NCBI RefSeq assembly: GCF_040720935.1
Contig: NZ_JBFDAE010000010.1
Span: 62,001 to 126,000, forward strand
Origin: Jejuia sp040720935
GTDB lineage: Bacteria; Bacteroidota; Bacteroidia; Flavobacteriales; Flavobacteriaceae
Reading direction: 5' to 3'
Length of the DNA stretch: 64,000 bases
Positions 8,895-18,383 of this stretch are shown in pieces (the stretch's first letter is position 1; each line of letters opens with the position of its first letter). Under the pieces are notes generated by a model, which was not told the origin of the DNA, did not search any database, and saw only the letters and a list, made by a program, of their open reading frames with translations. The position numbers were made by a program, and so were the translations under genes.

Positions 8895-9878
8895 ATGCTA
8901 CAAAATCTACAAAATAAAACCGTACTGGTTACTGGTGGAGCTGGTTTTATAGGCTCTAACCTATGTGAAACATTGCTTTTAAATAATATTAAAACTGTTT
9001 GCTTAGATAATTTTTCTACGGGTAAACGTGAAAACATAGCACCTTTTCTAAGTGACAAAAACTTTAAACTTGTTGAAGGCGATATTAGAAACCTTGAAGA
9101 CTGCCATAAAGCCTGTAAAGGTGTTGATTACATATTACATGAAGCTGCTTTAGGATCGGTACCAAGATCAATTAACGACCCAATAACAACAAACGATGTT
9201 AATGTGTCTGGGTTTTTAAATATGCTTGTAGCCGCTCGTGATGCAAAAGTAAAACGTTTTGTTTATGCTGCTAGCTCATCAACTTATGGAGATCATGAAG
9301 CATTACCAAAAGTTGAAGACGTTATCGGAAAACCACTATCCCCCTACGCTATTACTAAATATGTAAATGAATTATATGCAGATATATTCCAGAAAGCTTA
9401 TGGATTAGACACTATTGGTTTACGCTATTTTAACGTTTTTGGGAGACGACAAGACCCAGACGGTGCTTATGCTGCGGTAATCCCGCTTTTTGTAAAACAA
9501 TTTATCAATCATGAATCTCCTATGATTAATGGAGACGGAAGCTATTCAAGAGATTTTACATATATAGATAATGTTGTTCAAATGAATATGTTGGCTATCA
9601 CAACTAATAATAAAGCTGCAATGAACACAGTTTATAATGTAGCATATGGAGACAGAACGACATTATTAGAGTTGACAACATTATTAAAAGAACATCTTTC
9701 TGCATTTGATGGAGTTATCAAAAACATAGAGATAAAACATCGCGAAAATAGAGTTGGTGATATTCCTCATTCTCTAGCTTCTGTTGCTAAGGCAAAAAAA
9801 TTATTAAACTATAACCCCAAATATAATATTAATGATGGTATAAAAGAGGCTATTAATTGGTATTGGAAAAACCTATAA
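8895..9878 (+). CDS. UDP-GlcNAc 4-epimerase-like SDR (WbpP type)
   Basis: 327 residues, an extended SDR with TGGAGFIG at 13-20, Ser-rich AASSSTYGD at 125-133 and Tyr151-x3-Lys155 (SPYAITKYVNEL). GDGSYSRDFTYIDNVV and FNVFGRRQDPDGAY match the WbpP/WbgU group that interconverts UDP-GlcNAc and UDP-GalNAc. Together with the dehydrogenase at 11549 it would give UDP-GalNAcA, as in the WbpP-WbpO pathway of Pseudomonas. It is 159 bp downstream of the previous epimerase, so it may have its own promoter. A residual copy of the family's C-terminal end lies just downstream at 10092-10139. Confidence 0.88.
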   Translation: MLQNLQNKTVLVTGGAGFIGSNLCETLLLNNIKTVCLDNFSTGKRENIAPFLSDKNFKLVEGDIRNLEDCHKACKGVDYILHEAALGSVPRSINDPITTNDVNVSGFLNMLVAARDAKVKRFVYAASSSTYGDHEALPKVEDVIGKPLSPYAITKYVNELYADIFQKAYGLDTIGLRYFNVFGRRQDPDGAYAAVIPLFVKQFINHESPMINGDGSYSRDFTYIDNVVQMNMLAITTNNKAAMNTVYNVAYGDRTTLLELTTLLKEHLSAFDGVIKNIEIKHRENRVGDIPHSLASVAKAKKLLNYNPKYNINDGIKEAINWYWKNL

Positions 9879-9963
9879 CAAAATTGTTCATTTTAAAAGT
9901 CTTTTATCCGATAAATGTACTCAACAATATTTAACAATATTATTAAAATAATCGACAAAACGC

Positions 9964-9993
9964 TTGTTTTATTCGATTAATTACATAGATTTG
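9964..9993 (+). promoter_or_regulatory. Bacteroidota-type promoter upstream of ugd
   Basis: TTG at 9964-9966 and TAGATTTG at 9986-9993 are 19 bp apart, an exact fit to the TTG-n19-TAnnTTTG pattern. It would start transcription about 155 bp before the UDP-glucose dehydrogenase start. Confidence 0.6.
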
Positions 9994-10091
9994 CGATATG
10001 GAATACAGGAAATGTAGGACATTAACCATTCAGAAATGATAATTATTATGGCAATTACTGTAAAAAACACAATCCTTAAATTATAAACTGA

Positions 10092-10139
10092 AATACAATA
10101 TTTAATGACAGCATAGAAGATGCTATAAATTGGTATTGA
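10092..10139 (+). pseudogene. Remnant of the C-terminus of an epimerase gene
   Basis: In one frame this reads NTIFNDSIEDAINWY and then TGA. The intact epimerase just upstream ends with YNINDGIKEAINWYWKNL, so the fragment looks like the tail of a second, mostly deleted epimerase gene. An in-frame stop lies directly before it. It now forms part of the leader of the dehydrogenase gene. Confidence 0.6.
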
Positions 10140-10155
10140 AAACATTAACAATAAC

Positions 10156-11535
10156 ATGAAAGTAACAAAAATTTGTTGTATTGGAGCTGGTTACGTTGGC
10201 GGCCCTACAATGGCAGTTATCGCAAAGAAGAACCCAAACATTAAAGTAACAATCGTCGATATTAACCAAGCTAGAATTGATGCTTGGAATGATCCAGATG
10301 TTTCTAAGCTACCAATTTATGAACCTGGTTTAGCGAAAATAGTAGAAGAAACCAGAGGTAAAAACTTGTTTTTCTCTACTGAAATTGACAAAGCTATTAA
10401 TGAGTCTGAAATGATTTTCATATCTGTAAACACCCCAACCAAAACGTATGGTAAAGGAAAAGGTATGGCTGCAGATTTAAAATATGTAGAACTTTGTGCT
10501 AGAAATATAGCAGAAGTTGCTAAAACTGATAAAATTGTAGTTGAAAAATCTACGTTACCAGTAAGAACAGCACAAGCGATTAAAAGCATCTTGGACAATA
10601 CAGGTAGCGCTGTTAAATTTGATATTTTATCAAACCCTGAATTTTTAGCTGAAGGAACTGCCATTCAAGATTTATTAAATCCTGATCGTGTTTTAATTGG
10701 CGGAGAATCAGAAGACGCTATTGAAAGCTTAGCAACAATATATGGAAGTTGGGTTGCTCAAGAACAAATTTTAAGAACTAACGTTTGGTCTTCAGAATTA
10801 TCTAAACTTACTGCTAATGCATTTTTAGCGCAACGGATTTCTTCAATTAACGCTATTTCAGAGTTATGCGAAAAAACAGAAGCTAATGTTGACGAAGTTG
10901 CAAAGGCAATAGGTATGGATTCTAGAATTGGGTCTAAATTTCTTAAATCATCAGTTGGTTTTGGTGGCTCATGTTTTCAAAAAGATATTTTAAACCTTGT
11001 TTATATAGCTCGTAGCTATAATCTACAGGCTGTTGCAGACTATTGGGAACAGGTTATCATATTGAACGATCATCAAAAAAGACGTTTTGCAGACAACTTA
11101 ATAAGCAGACTTTACAATACTGTTTCTGGTAAAAAAATCGGAATGCTTGGTTGGGCTTTTAAGAAAGACACAAATGATACTAGAGAATCTGCAGCAATTT
11201 ATGTTGCCGATCATTTATTAAATGAACAAGCTAATATTGCTGTTTATGATCCTAAAGTATCCAACGAAAAGATGCAATCAGACTTAAACTACTTAAACAC
11301 AAGATCTGAAGAAGAAAACAGTAAATTAGTTCAAGCGACTGAAACTCCTTATGAAGCTTTAAAAGATGCGCATGCCGTAGCTATTATGACGGAATGGGAT
11401 GAATTTAAAACTTATGATTGGAAAAAAATATATACAGACATGAAAAAACCTGCATTTATATTTGACGGCAGAAATATACTTGACAAATCAGAAATGGAAA
11501 AAATAGGTTTTGAATATTCTTCAATAGGTCAATAA
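10156..11535 (+). CDS. ugd: UDP-glucose 6-dehydrogenase
   Basis: 459 residues, close to the length of the eukaryote-like UDP-glucose dehydrogenases. The NAD-binding motif GAGYVGGPT is at 10-18, Lys217 and Asn221 lie in SKLTANAF, and catalytic Cys273 in FGGSCFQKDI. The NTPTKTYGKGKGMAADL loop at 92-108 is typical of this subgroup. It oxidises UDP-glucose to UDP-glucuronate in the cytoplasm and so supplies the UDP-GlcA epimerase at 7713. A matching promoter sits 160 bp upstream, and the next dehydrogenase starts 14 bp after its stop, making a two-gene unit. Confidence 0.93.
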   Translation: MKVTKICCIGAGYVGGPTMAVIAKKNPNIKVTIVDINQARIDAWNDPDVSKLPIYEPGLAKIVEETRGKNLFFSTEIDKAINESEMIFISVNTPTKTYGKGKGMAADLKYVELCARNIAEVAKTDKIVVEKSTLPVRTAQAIKSILDNTGSAVKFDILSNPEFLAEGTAIQDLLNPDRVLIGGESEDAIESLATIYGSWVAQEQILRTNVWSSELSKLTANAFLAQRISSINAISELCEKTEANVDEVAKAIGMDSRIGSKFLKSSVGFGGSCFQKDILNLVYIARSYNLQAVADYWEQVIILNDHQKRRFADNLISRLYNTVSGKKIGMLGWAFKKDTNDTRESAAIYVADHLLNEQANIAVYDPKVSNEKMQSDLNYLNTRSEEENSKLVQATETPYEALKDAHAVAIMTEWDEFKTYDWKKIYTDMKKPAFIFDGRNILDKSEMEKIGFEYSSIGQ

Positions 11536-11548
11536 TGTATAACATATT

Positions 11549-12829
11549 ATGAACAAAGATAAAATAGCAATTATAGGATTGGGATATGTAGGTTTACCAC
11601 TAGCCCGCTTATTCGCCACAAAATATTCAGTTGTTGGTTTTGATATTAATGAGAAACGAATTTCAGAATTACAACAAGGAAAAGACGTTACTTTAGAAGT
11701 TGAAGATGACGTTTTAAAGGCAGTTCTAAAAGATAGTGCTGATTCTAGCAACGGTTTATATTGTTCTTCTCATATGGATGATATAAATGATTGCAACTAT
11801 TATGTTGTAACGGTCCCTACCCCTATCGACAAAAATAACAGACCAGATTTAACACCTTTGTATAAATCTAGTGAAACTGTTGGAAAAGTACTTAAAAAAG
11901 GTGACATAGTTATTTATGAATCAACGGTATATCCTGGTGTAACTGAAGATGAATGTGTGCCCATTTTAGAAAAAATAAGCGGACTTACATTCAATTCAGA
12001 CTTTTTTGCTGGATATTCTCCAGAGCGTATCAATCCCGGCGACAAAGAACATACTGTTGATAAAATTTTAAAAGTAACTGCTGGTTCTACTCCAGAAATA
12101 GGAGTAAAAGTAAACGACTTATATGCCAGTATAATTACTGCTGGCACTCACCTAGCGCCTACCATTAAAGTAGCTGAAGCTGCTAAAGTTATTGAAAACT
12201 CACAAAGAGATATCAATATTGCTTTCGTAAATGAGTTAGCCAAAATATTTAATTTAATGGGAATTAACACTCATGATGTTTTAGAAGCAGCAGGTACCAA
12301 ATGGAATTTCCTTCCGTTTAAACCAGGTTTAGTTGGCGGACATTGTATTGGTGTTGACCCTTACTACTTGGCTCAAAAAGCCCAGGAAGTTGGGTACCAT
12401 CCAGAAATTATTTTAGCTGGCAGACGCGTTAATGATAGTATGGGACAATATGTTGCTAGCGAAGTTGTGAAAATGATGTTAAAAAATGATCTAAAAGTTA
12501 ATGGAGCAAAAATCCTGATGCTCGGAATTACGTTTAAAGAAAACTGTCCGGATGTTAGAAACACCAAAATAGTTGATGTTATAAAACATCTAAAAGAATA
12601 CGGGCTTGATATCACTATCTATGATCCATGGGTAAATTCAGAAGAGGTTAAACATGAATACAACCTAGAAGCGACTAATTCTATTCCAAAAGACACTTTC
12701 GATACTATTATACTAGGTGTTTCACATTCTGAATTTGTTGATATGAACTTTGATGATTTATTAGTTGAAAATGGACTAATTTATGACGTTAAAGGGGTTA
12801 TTAAAAATAGAGTGTCCGGTAGATTATAA
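11549..12829 (+). CDS. UDP-N-acetyl-galactosaminuronate-type dehydrogenase (WbpO/TviB-like)
   Basis: A 426-residue nucleotide-sugar dehydrogenase with GLGYVGLPLA at 10-19, TVPTPID near 88-94, ESTVYPG at 124-130, and catalytic Cys266 in GGHCIGVDPYYLA. The last motif and the length match the WbpO/TviB/VipA group that oxidises UDP-GalNAc or UDP-GlcNAc to the uronate. With the WbpP-like epimerase two genes upstream it most likely makes UDP-GalNAcA. It follows ugd with a 13-bp gap and is followed 29 bp later by the acyltransferase gene, so these are probably co-transcribed. Confidence 0.9.
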   Translation: MNKDKIAIIGLGYVGLPLARLFATKYSVVGFDINEKRISELQQGKDVTLEVEDDVLKAVLKDSADSSNGLYCSSHMDDINDCNYYVVTVPTPIDKNNRPDLTPLYKSSETVGKVLKKGDIVIYESTVYPGVTEDECVPILEKISGLTFNSDFFAGYSPERINPGDKEHTVDKILKVTAGSTPEIGVKVNDLYASIITAGTHLAPTIKVAEAAKVIENSQRDINIAFVNELAKIFNLMGINTHDVLEAAGTKWNFLPFKPGLVGGHCIGVDPYYLAQKAQEVGYHPEIILAGRRVNDSMGQYVASEVVKMMLKNDLKVNGAKILMLGITFKENCPDVRNTKIVDVIKHLKEYGLDITIYDPWVNSEEVKHEYNLEATNSIPKDTFDTIILGVSHSEFVDMNFDDLLVENGLIYDVKGVIKNRVSGRL

Positions 12830-12858
12830 GATAAATATTTTAATTAGAAAGATATAGT

Positions 12859-14307
12859 ATGCTTTTCAATTCCTTTGAGTTTGTAATTTTCTTCTCTATT
12901 GTTTTTTTTATTTATTATAAATCTTATGATAATTTAAAATTTCAAAATATACTCTTATTAGTTTCCAGTTATGTTTTTTACGGCTGGTGGGATTGGAGGT
13001 TTCTTTCTTTAATCTTTATTAGTTCAATAAGCGACTATTTAATAGGAAAAGCAATTGATGATAATGATAATGATAAACAAAGAAAAAGACTTCTTATTTT
13101 AAGTTTATTTATCAACTTAGGCATACTTGGTTTTTTCAAATATTATAATTTCTTTACTGAATCTTTTACAGACTTTACTGCCTTGTTTGGATTTGAAGCC
13201 AACCCTTTCCTGCTCAATATCATTTTACCAGTTGGGATTAGCTTCTATACCTTTCAAACCATGAGCTATACAATAGACATCTACAGAAAGAAGATGCACG
13301 CTAATAAGAATTTATTAGAATTCATGACTTTCGTGTCGTTTTTTCCTCAATTAGTAGCAGGGCCAATTGAAAGGGCATCTCATTTATTACCTCAGTTTGG
13401 GAAGAAAAGAAAGTTTGATGCATATGAATTTAAAGAAGGTGCAAAGCAATCATTATGGGGGCTTTTCAAAAAAATAGTGGTTGCAGACAATTGTGCCTAT
13501 TATGCAAATCAAATTTTTGAAAACTCAGATGCTTATCCTGGTAGTGTTTTAGCAATTGGTGTTCTTTTATTTGCTTTTCAAATCTATGGAGATTTTTCTG
13601 GGTATTCTGATATAGCAATAGGTATTTCTAGAATGATGGGAATAGATTTAATGCAAAATTTTAAATCGCCGTATTTAGCAGAAAATATTCAAGACTTTTG
13701 GAGACGTTGGCACATATCCTTATCTACTTGGTTTAGAGATTATGTATATATTCCTTTAGGAGGCAGTCAAGTAGATTCTAGCTTTAAAAGATCTTTAAAT
13801 ATCATAATTACCTTTACTGTTAGTGGGTTTTGGCATGGTGCAAACTGGACATTTGTTATATGGGGAGCGTTACACTCTCTATTTTATTTTATTCAAACCG
13901 CATATAGTCGAAACTTAAAAACAGTTAAAATTTTACCCGCTAATGTGGTTAAAGTCTTTAATATCTTAATCACATTTTTAGCAGTTACTTTTGCTTGGAT
14001 ATTTTTTAGAGCGGCATCTTTTTCTCATGCACTTAACTATATTTCAGAAATTGCTTCTAGCACCATATTAATCAACCCTATTAGCTACTTTAAAGATATG
14101 GGATCATCAATACAGCCCGTTATCATTGTTATTAGTTTAATTTATTTAAGTGTTTTTGAAATTTCTAATAGAGATGCTTCTTATTCCTTTCAAGTTGGTC
14201 ATTACAAAACTCCAATCAAGGTATTAATATATTGCTCGTTACTATTGGCGTTAATATTTTTCAGAGCTACACACGGTCCTATTGATTTTATTTATTTCCA
14301 ATTTTAA
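12859..14307 (+). CDS. MBOAT O-acyltransferase (AlgI-like), pair 1
   Basis: 482 residues with about ten membrane helices. The family signature is clear: FWRRWHISLSTWFRDYVYIPLGG with His285 and SGFWHGANWT with His326, the latter equivalent to the catalytic His of AlgI and DltB. Such proteins pass acyl groups, usually acetyl, across the inner membrane to an extracytoplasmic partner that modifies polysaccharide. The partner is the SGNH protein starting 10 bp after its stop. A second, homologous MBOAT lies at 18384-19826 in opposite orientation, with the same first residues MLFNS. Confidence 0.93.
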   Translation: MLFNSFEFVIFFSIVFFIYYKSYDNLKFQNILLLVSSYVFYGWWDWRFLSLIFISSISDYLIGKAIDDNDNDKQRKRLLILSLFINLGILGFFKYYNFFTESFTDFTALFGFEANPFLLNIILPVGISFYTFQTMSYTIDIYRKKMHANKNLLEFMTFVSFFPQLVAGPIERASHLLPQFGKKRKFDAYEFKEGAKQSLWGLFKKIVVADNCAYYANQIFENSDAYPGSVLAIGVLLFAFQIYGDFSGYSDIAIGISRMMGIDLMQNFKSPYLAENIQDFWRRWHISLSTWFRDYVYIPLGGSQVDSSFKRSLNIIITFTVSGFWHGANWTFVIWGALHSLFYFIQTAYSRNLKTVKILPANVVKVFNILITFLAVTFAWIFFRAASFSHALNYISEIASSTILINPISYFKDMGSSIQPVIIVISLIYLSVFEISNRDASYSFQVGHYKTPIKVLIYCSLLLALIFFRATHGPIDFIYFQF

Positions 14308-14317
14308 AAAGACTTTT

Positions 14318-15217
14318 ATGAAAAGTATATTAATTAAAATAACACCATATTTAATTGTCTTTTTTGCCATTAATATATTTATTTATAAGACAAGCCATTT
14401 TTATAAACAAGAGCATAAATACTTAAATAGAATAGATTCTGTTATTAATTCTAAACCCAAGGTAGTATTTTTAGGGGATTCACATTCTGAATCAATAAGA
14501 CATTTAAATTTATCCGAAAACATAGGAAATCTAGCATTTGGAGCAGATGGTATCAAGGAAATGTATATTAAAACCCTAATAATGGATAAATATAATCCAG
14601 AATTAGAATGCGTTTTCATTACTACAGAGCCTCAAATGTTTAACAATAGTATTTCTTCAAATAGCACATTCTTAAACAAGTACTTGCTAAAATTAAATGA
14701 CCCAAAAGATATTTATGATAAGTCAAAACTTAATCTGATAACAGAAAAAATACCGTTGTTTAATGATGATTATTTAAGATATTTTTTAAATGCAACATAT
14801 GCTAAATTTAGAAATATTGAAAAAAACAAAGCACCTATAGAATGGTCTAAGGCATCAGATTTAGAAAAAGAAGAAATAGCATCTAATACTGGAGTAACTG
14901 ACCATAATTCGATAATGAAAAATGTTGAGGATTTAGAAATTTACAAAGAAATAGTAACTAAATTAAAATTAAAGAACATAAAGGTGATAGGTATTAGATT
15001 CCCTGTTAATAAACACTATTTAAATCAATGCAATACAGAAGATTTAGATAAAGTAAACCGTTTTATAGACGACTTAAATCTAGATTATAATTTAGATTAT
15101 TCGTTAAAAATAAATAACGATTCATATTTTGAAAATGAAGACCATTTAAATAAAACAGGAATGGAAAAATTATCTCAATTAATATATAACGATACCGGTA
15201 TCAAGCTTAATAAATAA
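14318..15217 (+). CDS. Membrane-anchored SGNH-hydrolase-like partner of MBOAT 1
   Basis: About 299 residues from the ATG at 14318. An upstream TTG at 14282 would overlap the MBOAT gene by 26 bp and is less likely. One N-terminal membrane anchor is followed by VVFLGDSHSES (block I of SGNH enzymes, with the nucleophile Ser) and a C-terminal EDHLNKTGM that supplies the Asp-x2-His pair. The design recalls AlgJ/AlgX and DltD, which complete O-acetylation or alanylation of the polymer in the periplasm. It is only weakly similar to the second SGNH protein at 17487, so the two pairs may have different acceptors. Confidence 0.78.
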   Translation: MKSILIKITPYLIVFFAINIFIYKTSHFYKQEHKYLNRIDSVINSKPKVVFLGDSHSESIRHLNLSENIGNLAFGADGIKEMYIKTLIMDKYNPELECVFITTEPQMFNNSISSNSTFLNKYLLKLNDPKDIYDKSKLNLITEKIPLFNDDYLRYFLNATYAKFRNIEKNKAPIEWSKASDLEKEEIASNTGVTDHNSIMKNVEDLEIYKEIVTKLKLKNIKVIGIRFPVNKHYLNQCNTEDLDKVNRFIDDLNLDYNLDYSLKINNDSYFENEDHLNKTGMEKLSQLIYNDTGIKLNK

Positions 15218-15386
15218 GTTCGTTTTAGTAAAATTAAAAATTCAGAACCATAGTTTTTTGGCATATGAATTACCAAAGACAATAAATTTACCGTAAATAT
15301 AAGAACTTGACAGAGTTGTTTTTATTAATTAAAAAAAATAAAATATTTTAGCTCAAATCAAATTAACAACTAACTAATAGAGACCT

Positions 15387-15758
15387 ATGAATAATAAAAA
15401 TGAACCTTTCATTATACACAGATATAAAAGCATTGGATATGCTTTTAAGGGTATGTTTTTGTTGTTAAAAACAGAATCTAGTATTCAAGTCCAATTTTCA
15501 CTAGCTATCTTATTAACAATTGCAGGTTTTTATTTTGAAATTACATCTTTAGAGTGGATCATACAGATTTTTGCAATTGTATTAGTTATGAGCGTTGAGG
15601 CTTTAAACACGGGCTTGGAGAAAATCTGTGATTTTGTGCATGAAGATTTTGAAGTTCGTATTGGTTTTATTAAAGACATTGCTGCAGGGGCTGTGGCCAT
15701 ATCATCTTTAGGAGCTCTGTTAATTACTTTAATATTATATATTCCTAAATTTTTATAA
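15387..15758 (+). CDS. dgkA: Diacylglycerol/undecaprenol kinase family protein
   Basis: 123 residues, the size of DgkA. Three hydrophobic helices and the conserved VEALNTGLEKICD active-site stretch (Glu, Asn and Glu in the DgkA pattern) are visible, with the cytoplasmic RYKSIGYAFKG amphipathic N-terminus. It phosphorylates diacylglycerol, or undecaprenol in some relatives, at the inner membrane. Diacylglycerol is the by-product of phosphoethanolamine transfer from phosphatidylethanolamine, and the gene is directly followed (6 bp) by a phosphoethanolamine-transferase-like gene, so recycling of that product is a reasonable inference. Confidence 0.88.
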   Translation: MNNKNEPFIIHRYKSIGYAFKGMFLLLKTESSIQVQFSLAILLTIAGFYFEITSLEWIIQIFAIVLVMSVEALNTGLEKICDFVHEDFEVRIGFIKDIAAGAVAISSLGALLITLILYIPKFL

Positions 15759-15764
15759 ACACGC

Positions 15765-17450
15765 ATGAAACTACCCATAAAAAGCATCTTGATTTTAGCT
15801 TACTTTGCTAAAGACTTTGATGTCTATTTAGATCGTATATACTATTTTGGGCTCTCAGCTTCTGGAGCCATATACCTTTTCTTTTTCTTTTTATTGGTTC
15901 TGAGTGCTTTTATAGTTGCTCATATCAAAAATAATTATACGCGCATTATTCTCGGTAGCATTTTCTTTATCTGTGTAGTTGCTTTCGATTCTTATCAAAG
16001 AATTATGCTGGAACCATTTGATTATAACGCATATATAAACATGATTGATGCAGCTGGTGCAGCTGGAGAGGCATTCCAACAATATACAAAGTCGTACTTA
16101 ATATCCATAGGGTTTGGATTATTATTGCTTCTGGGAATAATTTTAAAGCCCAATAAATGGACAGTCAATAAGTTATACTTAAAAGCTGTCCCCGCGGTAT
16201 CATTCATATTATTTACCTATTTAATTTTCTATAAAGGTGGTAGTGGTGCTTTAGGCTTGCCTTCTTTTTATACCCCTCTATCCTATTCTTCACTAGTTCT
16301 ATATGAACTATCACAAGATGATTTTGGAACTAGGGAAGACATTAGTATTGACCGGGAAAATGTTGAGATTGGGCATGATATCATTTTTATATTAGATGAA
16401 AGTGTTGTTGCAAATTATCTGGATATAAATAATTCTAACGGAGTTAATACATCCTTGAATAAAGCATATTCAAATCTAGATATCATAAATTATGGTTATG
16501 CTGCATCTATAGCCAACTGTAGTAACCCTTCCAACTTAACACTTAGGTATGGAGGTACTAGAGAGCGCTACAAAAAGATAATCTATTCTAAACCATCCAT
16601 ATGGCAATATGCACAAAATGCAGGTTTAAAAACCGTGTATATAGATGCTCAACGAACAGGAGGCGAACTGCAAAATGGCATGACAACCACCGAACAAAAA
16701 AATATTGATGAATTTATTCAATTTGACAATATTAGTATTCAAAATAGAGATCAAGAAGTTGCAAATGTATTGACAGATTTGATAAACAATGATACTCATG
16801 AGTTCGTTTTTATTAATAAAATCGGACTGCATTTCCCCATACATGATAAATATCCTGATGAGTTCCTTAAGTACAAACCTGCATTGCCCAGAGGAAAATG
16901 GCTGGACGTTGCTGATACTGGGTTAAGAACTGGCTTTAATGGTAGTCCAGAAGAATGGGTTCAATACCGAAATTCTTATAGAAATACTTTGGAATGGAAC
17001 GTTGGTGAGTTTTTTACGAAAATTCTAAATAATGCAGACTTAAATAAATCTGTAATTATTTATACATCTGATCATGGGCAAGATCTCCATGAACGGAAAA
17101 ATCCAGGCATTAATACACATTGTAGTGCAGATCCAACTATGGAGGAAGGTTTGGTGCCTCTTGTCATAATTCAAGGTGAAAATTTAAATACTTTGAATTG
17201 GGAAAAAACAATAAATGATAATAAAGACAAATCTAGCCATTATAATATTTTTCCAACATTATTAAAAATAATGAAATATGATAGTGTTGAAGTAGCAAAA
17301 GTATATGGAAACTCTTTAGATGTTAAAACAAATGATGAATTTACATTTAATAAATATTGGAATGCGAGGTTAGGTGTTGAACCTAGATGGAAAAAAATCA
17401 ATCTAGATGAAATAGTTTCCCCTCCAATCAGTGATTTTTCTAAAGAATAA
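15765..17450 (+). CDS. EptA-like membrane phosphoethanolamine transferase / sulfatase-fold enzyme
   Basis: 561 residues. Roughly five membrane helices (1-180) precede an alkaline-phosphatase/sulfatase-fold domain. Metal-site motifs are visible: IFILDES with Asp211 and Glu212, YTSDHGQD with Asp436 and His437, and His452 in NTHCSADP. The nucleophile region, SIANCSNPSNLTLR near 248-261, has Ser or Asn where EptA enzymes have a catalytic Thr. Enzymes of this fold move phosphoethanolamine or a similar head group to glycan or lipid A outside the inner membrane. The preceding dgkA supports a lipid donor. A different phospho-substituent or loss of activity cannot be excluded. Confidence 0.78.
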   Translation: MKLPIKSILILAYFAKDFDVYLDRIYYFGLSASGAIYLFFFFLLVLSAFIVAHIKNNYTRIILGSIFFICVVAFDSYQRIMLEPFDYNAYINMIDAAGAAGEAFQQYTKSYLISIGFGLLLLLGIILKPNKWTVNKLYLKAVPAVSFILFTYLIFYKGGSGALGLPSFYTPLSYSSLVLYELSQDDFGTREDISIDRENVEIGHDIIFILDESVVANYLDINNSNGVNTSLNKAYSNLDIINYGYAASIANCSNPSNLTLRYGGTRERYKKIIYSKPSIWQYAQNAGLKTVYIDAQRTGGELQNGMTTTEQKNIDEFIQFDNISIQNRDQEVANVLTDLINNDTHEFVFINKIGLHFPIHDKYPDEFLKYKPALPRGKWLDVADTGLRTGFNGSPEEWVQYRNSYRNTLEWNVGEFFTKILNNADLNKSVIIYTSDHGQDLHERKNPGINTHCSADPTMEEGLVPLVIIQGENLNTLNWEKTINDNKDKSSHYNIFPTLLKIMKYDSVEVAKVYGNSLDVKTNDEFTFNKYWNARLGVEPRWKKINLDEIVSPPISDFSKE

Positions 17451-17463
17451 AAATCATTAAATT

Positions 17464-17490
17464 ATAATCACTTTAAATAAAAGTGATTAT
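17464..17490. terminator. Bidirectional terminator between converging genes
   Basis: Arms ATAATCACTTT (17464-17474) and AAAGTGATTAT (17480-17490) have a 5-nt loop. The hairpin sits between the plus-strand transferase and the minus-strand SGNH gene and overlaps the stop codon of the latter. Confidence 0.7.
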
Positions 17491-18368
17491 TTGAATTTCA
17501 TTTCTTTAATTACATGTCTAGTAAACAATTCTGCTCCCTCGGCATTAAGATGGTCCATGTCTTGAAAGCCTTTATCTGGCATATCGAATTCTGAAAAATC
17601 TAAATATTTAAAATCAGATAATTCTGAATTGTAAAACTTTTTTAATGTTTCAAATTCTTTTTCCCTAAATTTATTGTATTCTGGATGTACAGGTGTACTA
17701 ATAAAAATAAGTTCGATATCATTTTCTTTACAAAAATTAACAATATTAAATAAATACTTCATCTCAACATTCGAATATTCAAGAGATCTATGGTACTTGT
17801 TGTTTTTAAAATGTTCAATATCTTTCAATAAACTATTTCTTTGAGAAGGATGGAATTTACCTAAATCCCTTTCTATAAGTTCTCCATTGAAAAGTAATTT
17901 TATGGAATATTTTGGAGATTCAATAATGCCTTGAATAACAGCAGAAGGGTTCGATTTAAATAAAAACATAAAATCTGATAGATCCATTAAGTCGGTGTAA
18001 ATTCTAAATTTACTCTTAATATGAGCTGTGTTGAAAATCCACCTTTCTTCATATTCCAATAATAAATTATGATTAGATAATGCTAAAAGTAACGTATCAA
18101 TCTGGGGATTCTCTTTTTTCATTTTTCTTATTTTCAAATAAGAATAAAAATAAGAATCAGCACTATGTGATAAATTTACACTATTCTTAAAAACGGTATC
18201 GTCTAAAGCATATTCAGTATGCGAATCTCCAAGTATTAAAACGTTTTGATCTTTTTCAACTTTATACCCATAATTATTAAGCAGTAAAGAATTGAAAAGA
18301 AGAGAACCTAGACATATTAACAAAAATAGTCCTAAATATTTAAAACAATTACTAACGAAATTTCTCAT
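17487..18368 (-). CDS. SGNH-like membrane-anchored partner of MBOAT 2
   Basis: 293 residues with one N-terminal membrane helix (about 8-28), then VLILGDSHTEYAL with the block I Ser and, near the C-terminus, DMDHLNAEGAE giving the Asp-x2-His pair. This is the DltD/AlgJ/AlgX-like arrangement that goes with MBOAT acyltransferases. It starts 15 bp after the stop of the second MBOAT gene and is the last gene of that minus-strand pair. It most likely finishes the transfer of acyl groups to the polysaccharide in the periplasm; the acceptor sugar is unknown. Confidence 0.78.
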   Translation of the reverse strand: MRNFVSNCFKYLGLFLLICLGSLLFNSLLLNNYGYKVEKDQNVLILGDSHTEYALDDTVFKNSVNLSHSADSYFYSYLKIRKMKKENPQIDTLLLALSNHNLLLEYEERWIFNTAHIKSKFRIYTDLMDLSDFMFLFKSNPSAVIQGIIESPKYSIKLLFNGELIERDLGKFHPSQRNSLLKDIEHFKNNKYHRSLEYSNVEMKYLFNIVNFCKENDIELIFISTPVHPEYNKFREKEFETLKKFYNSELSDFKYLDFSEFDMPDKGFQDMDHLNAEGAELFTRHVIKEMKFK

Positions 18369-18383
18369 GATATAAATAAACTA

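Noticed and set aside
10317..10664. 115-codon open frame antisense to ugd
   Set aside because: It lies wholly inside a well-supported gene on the other strand and has no recognisable motif.
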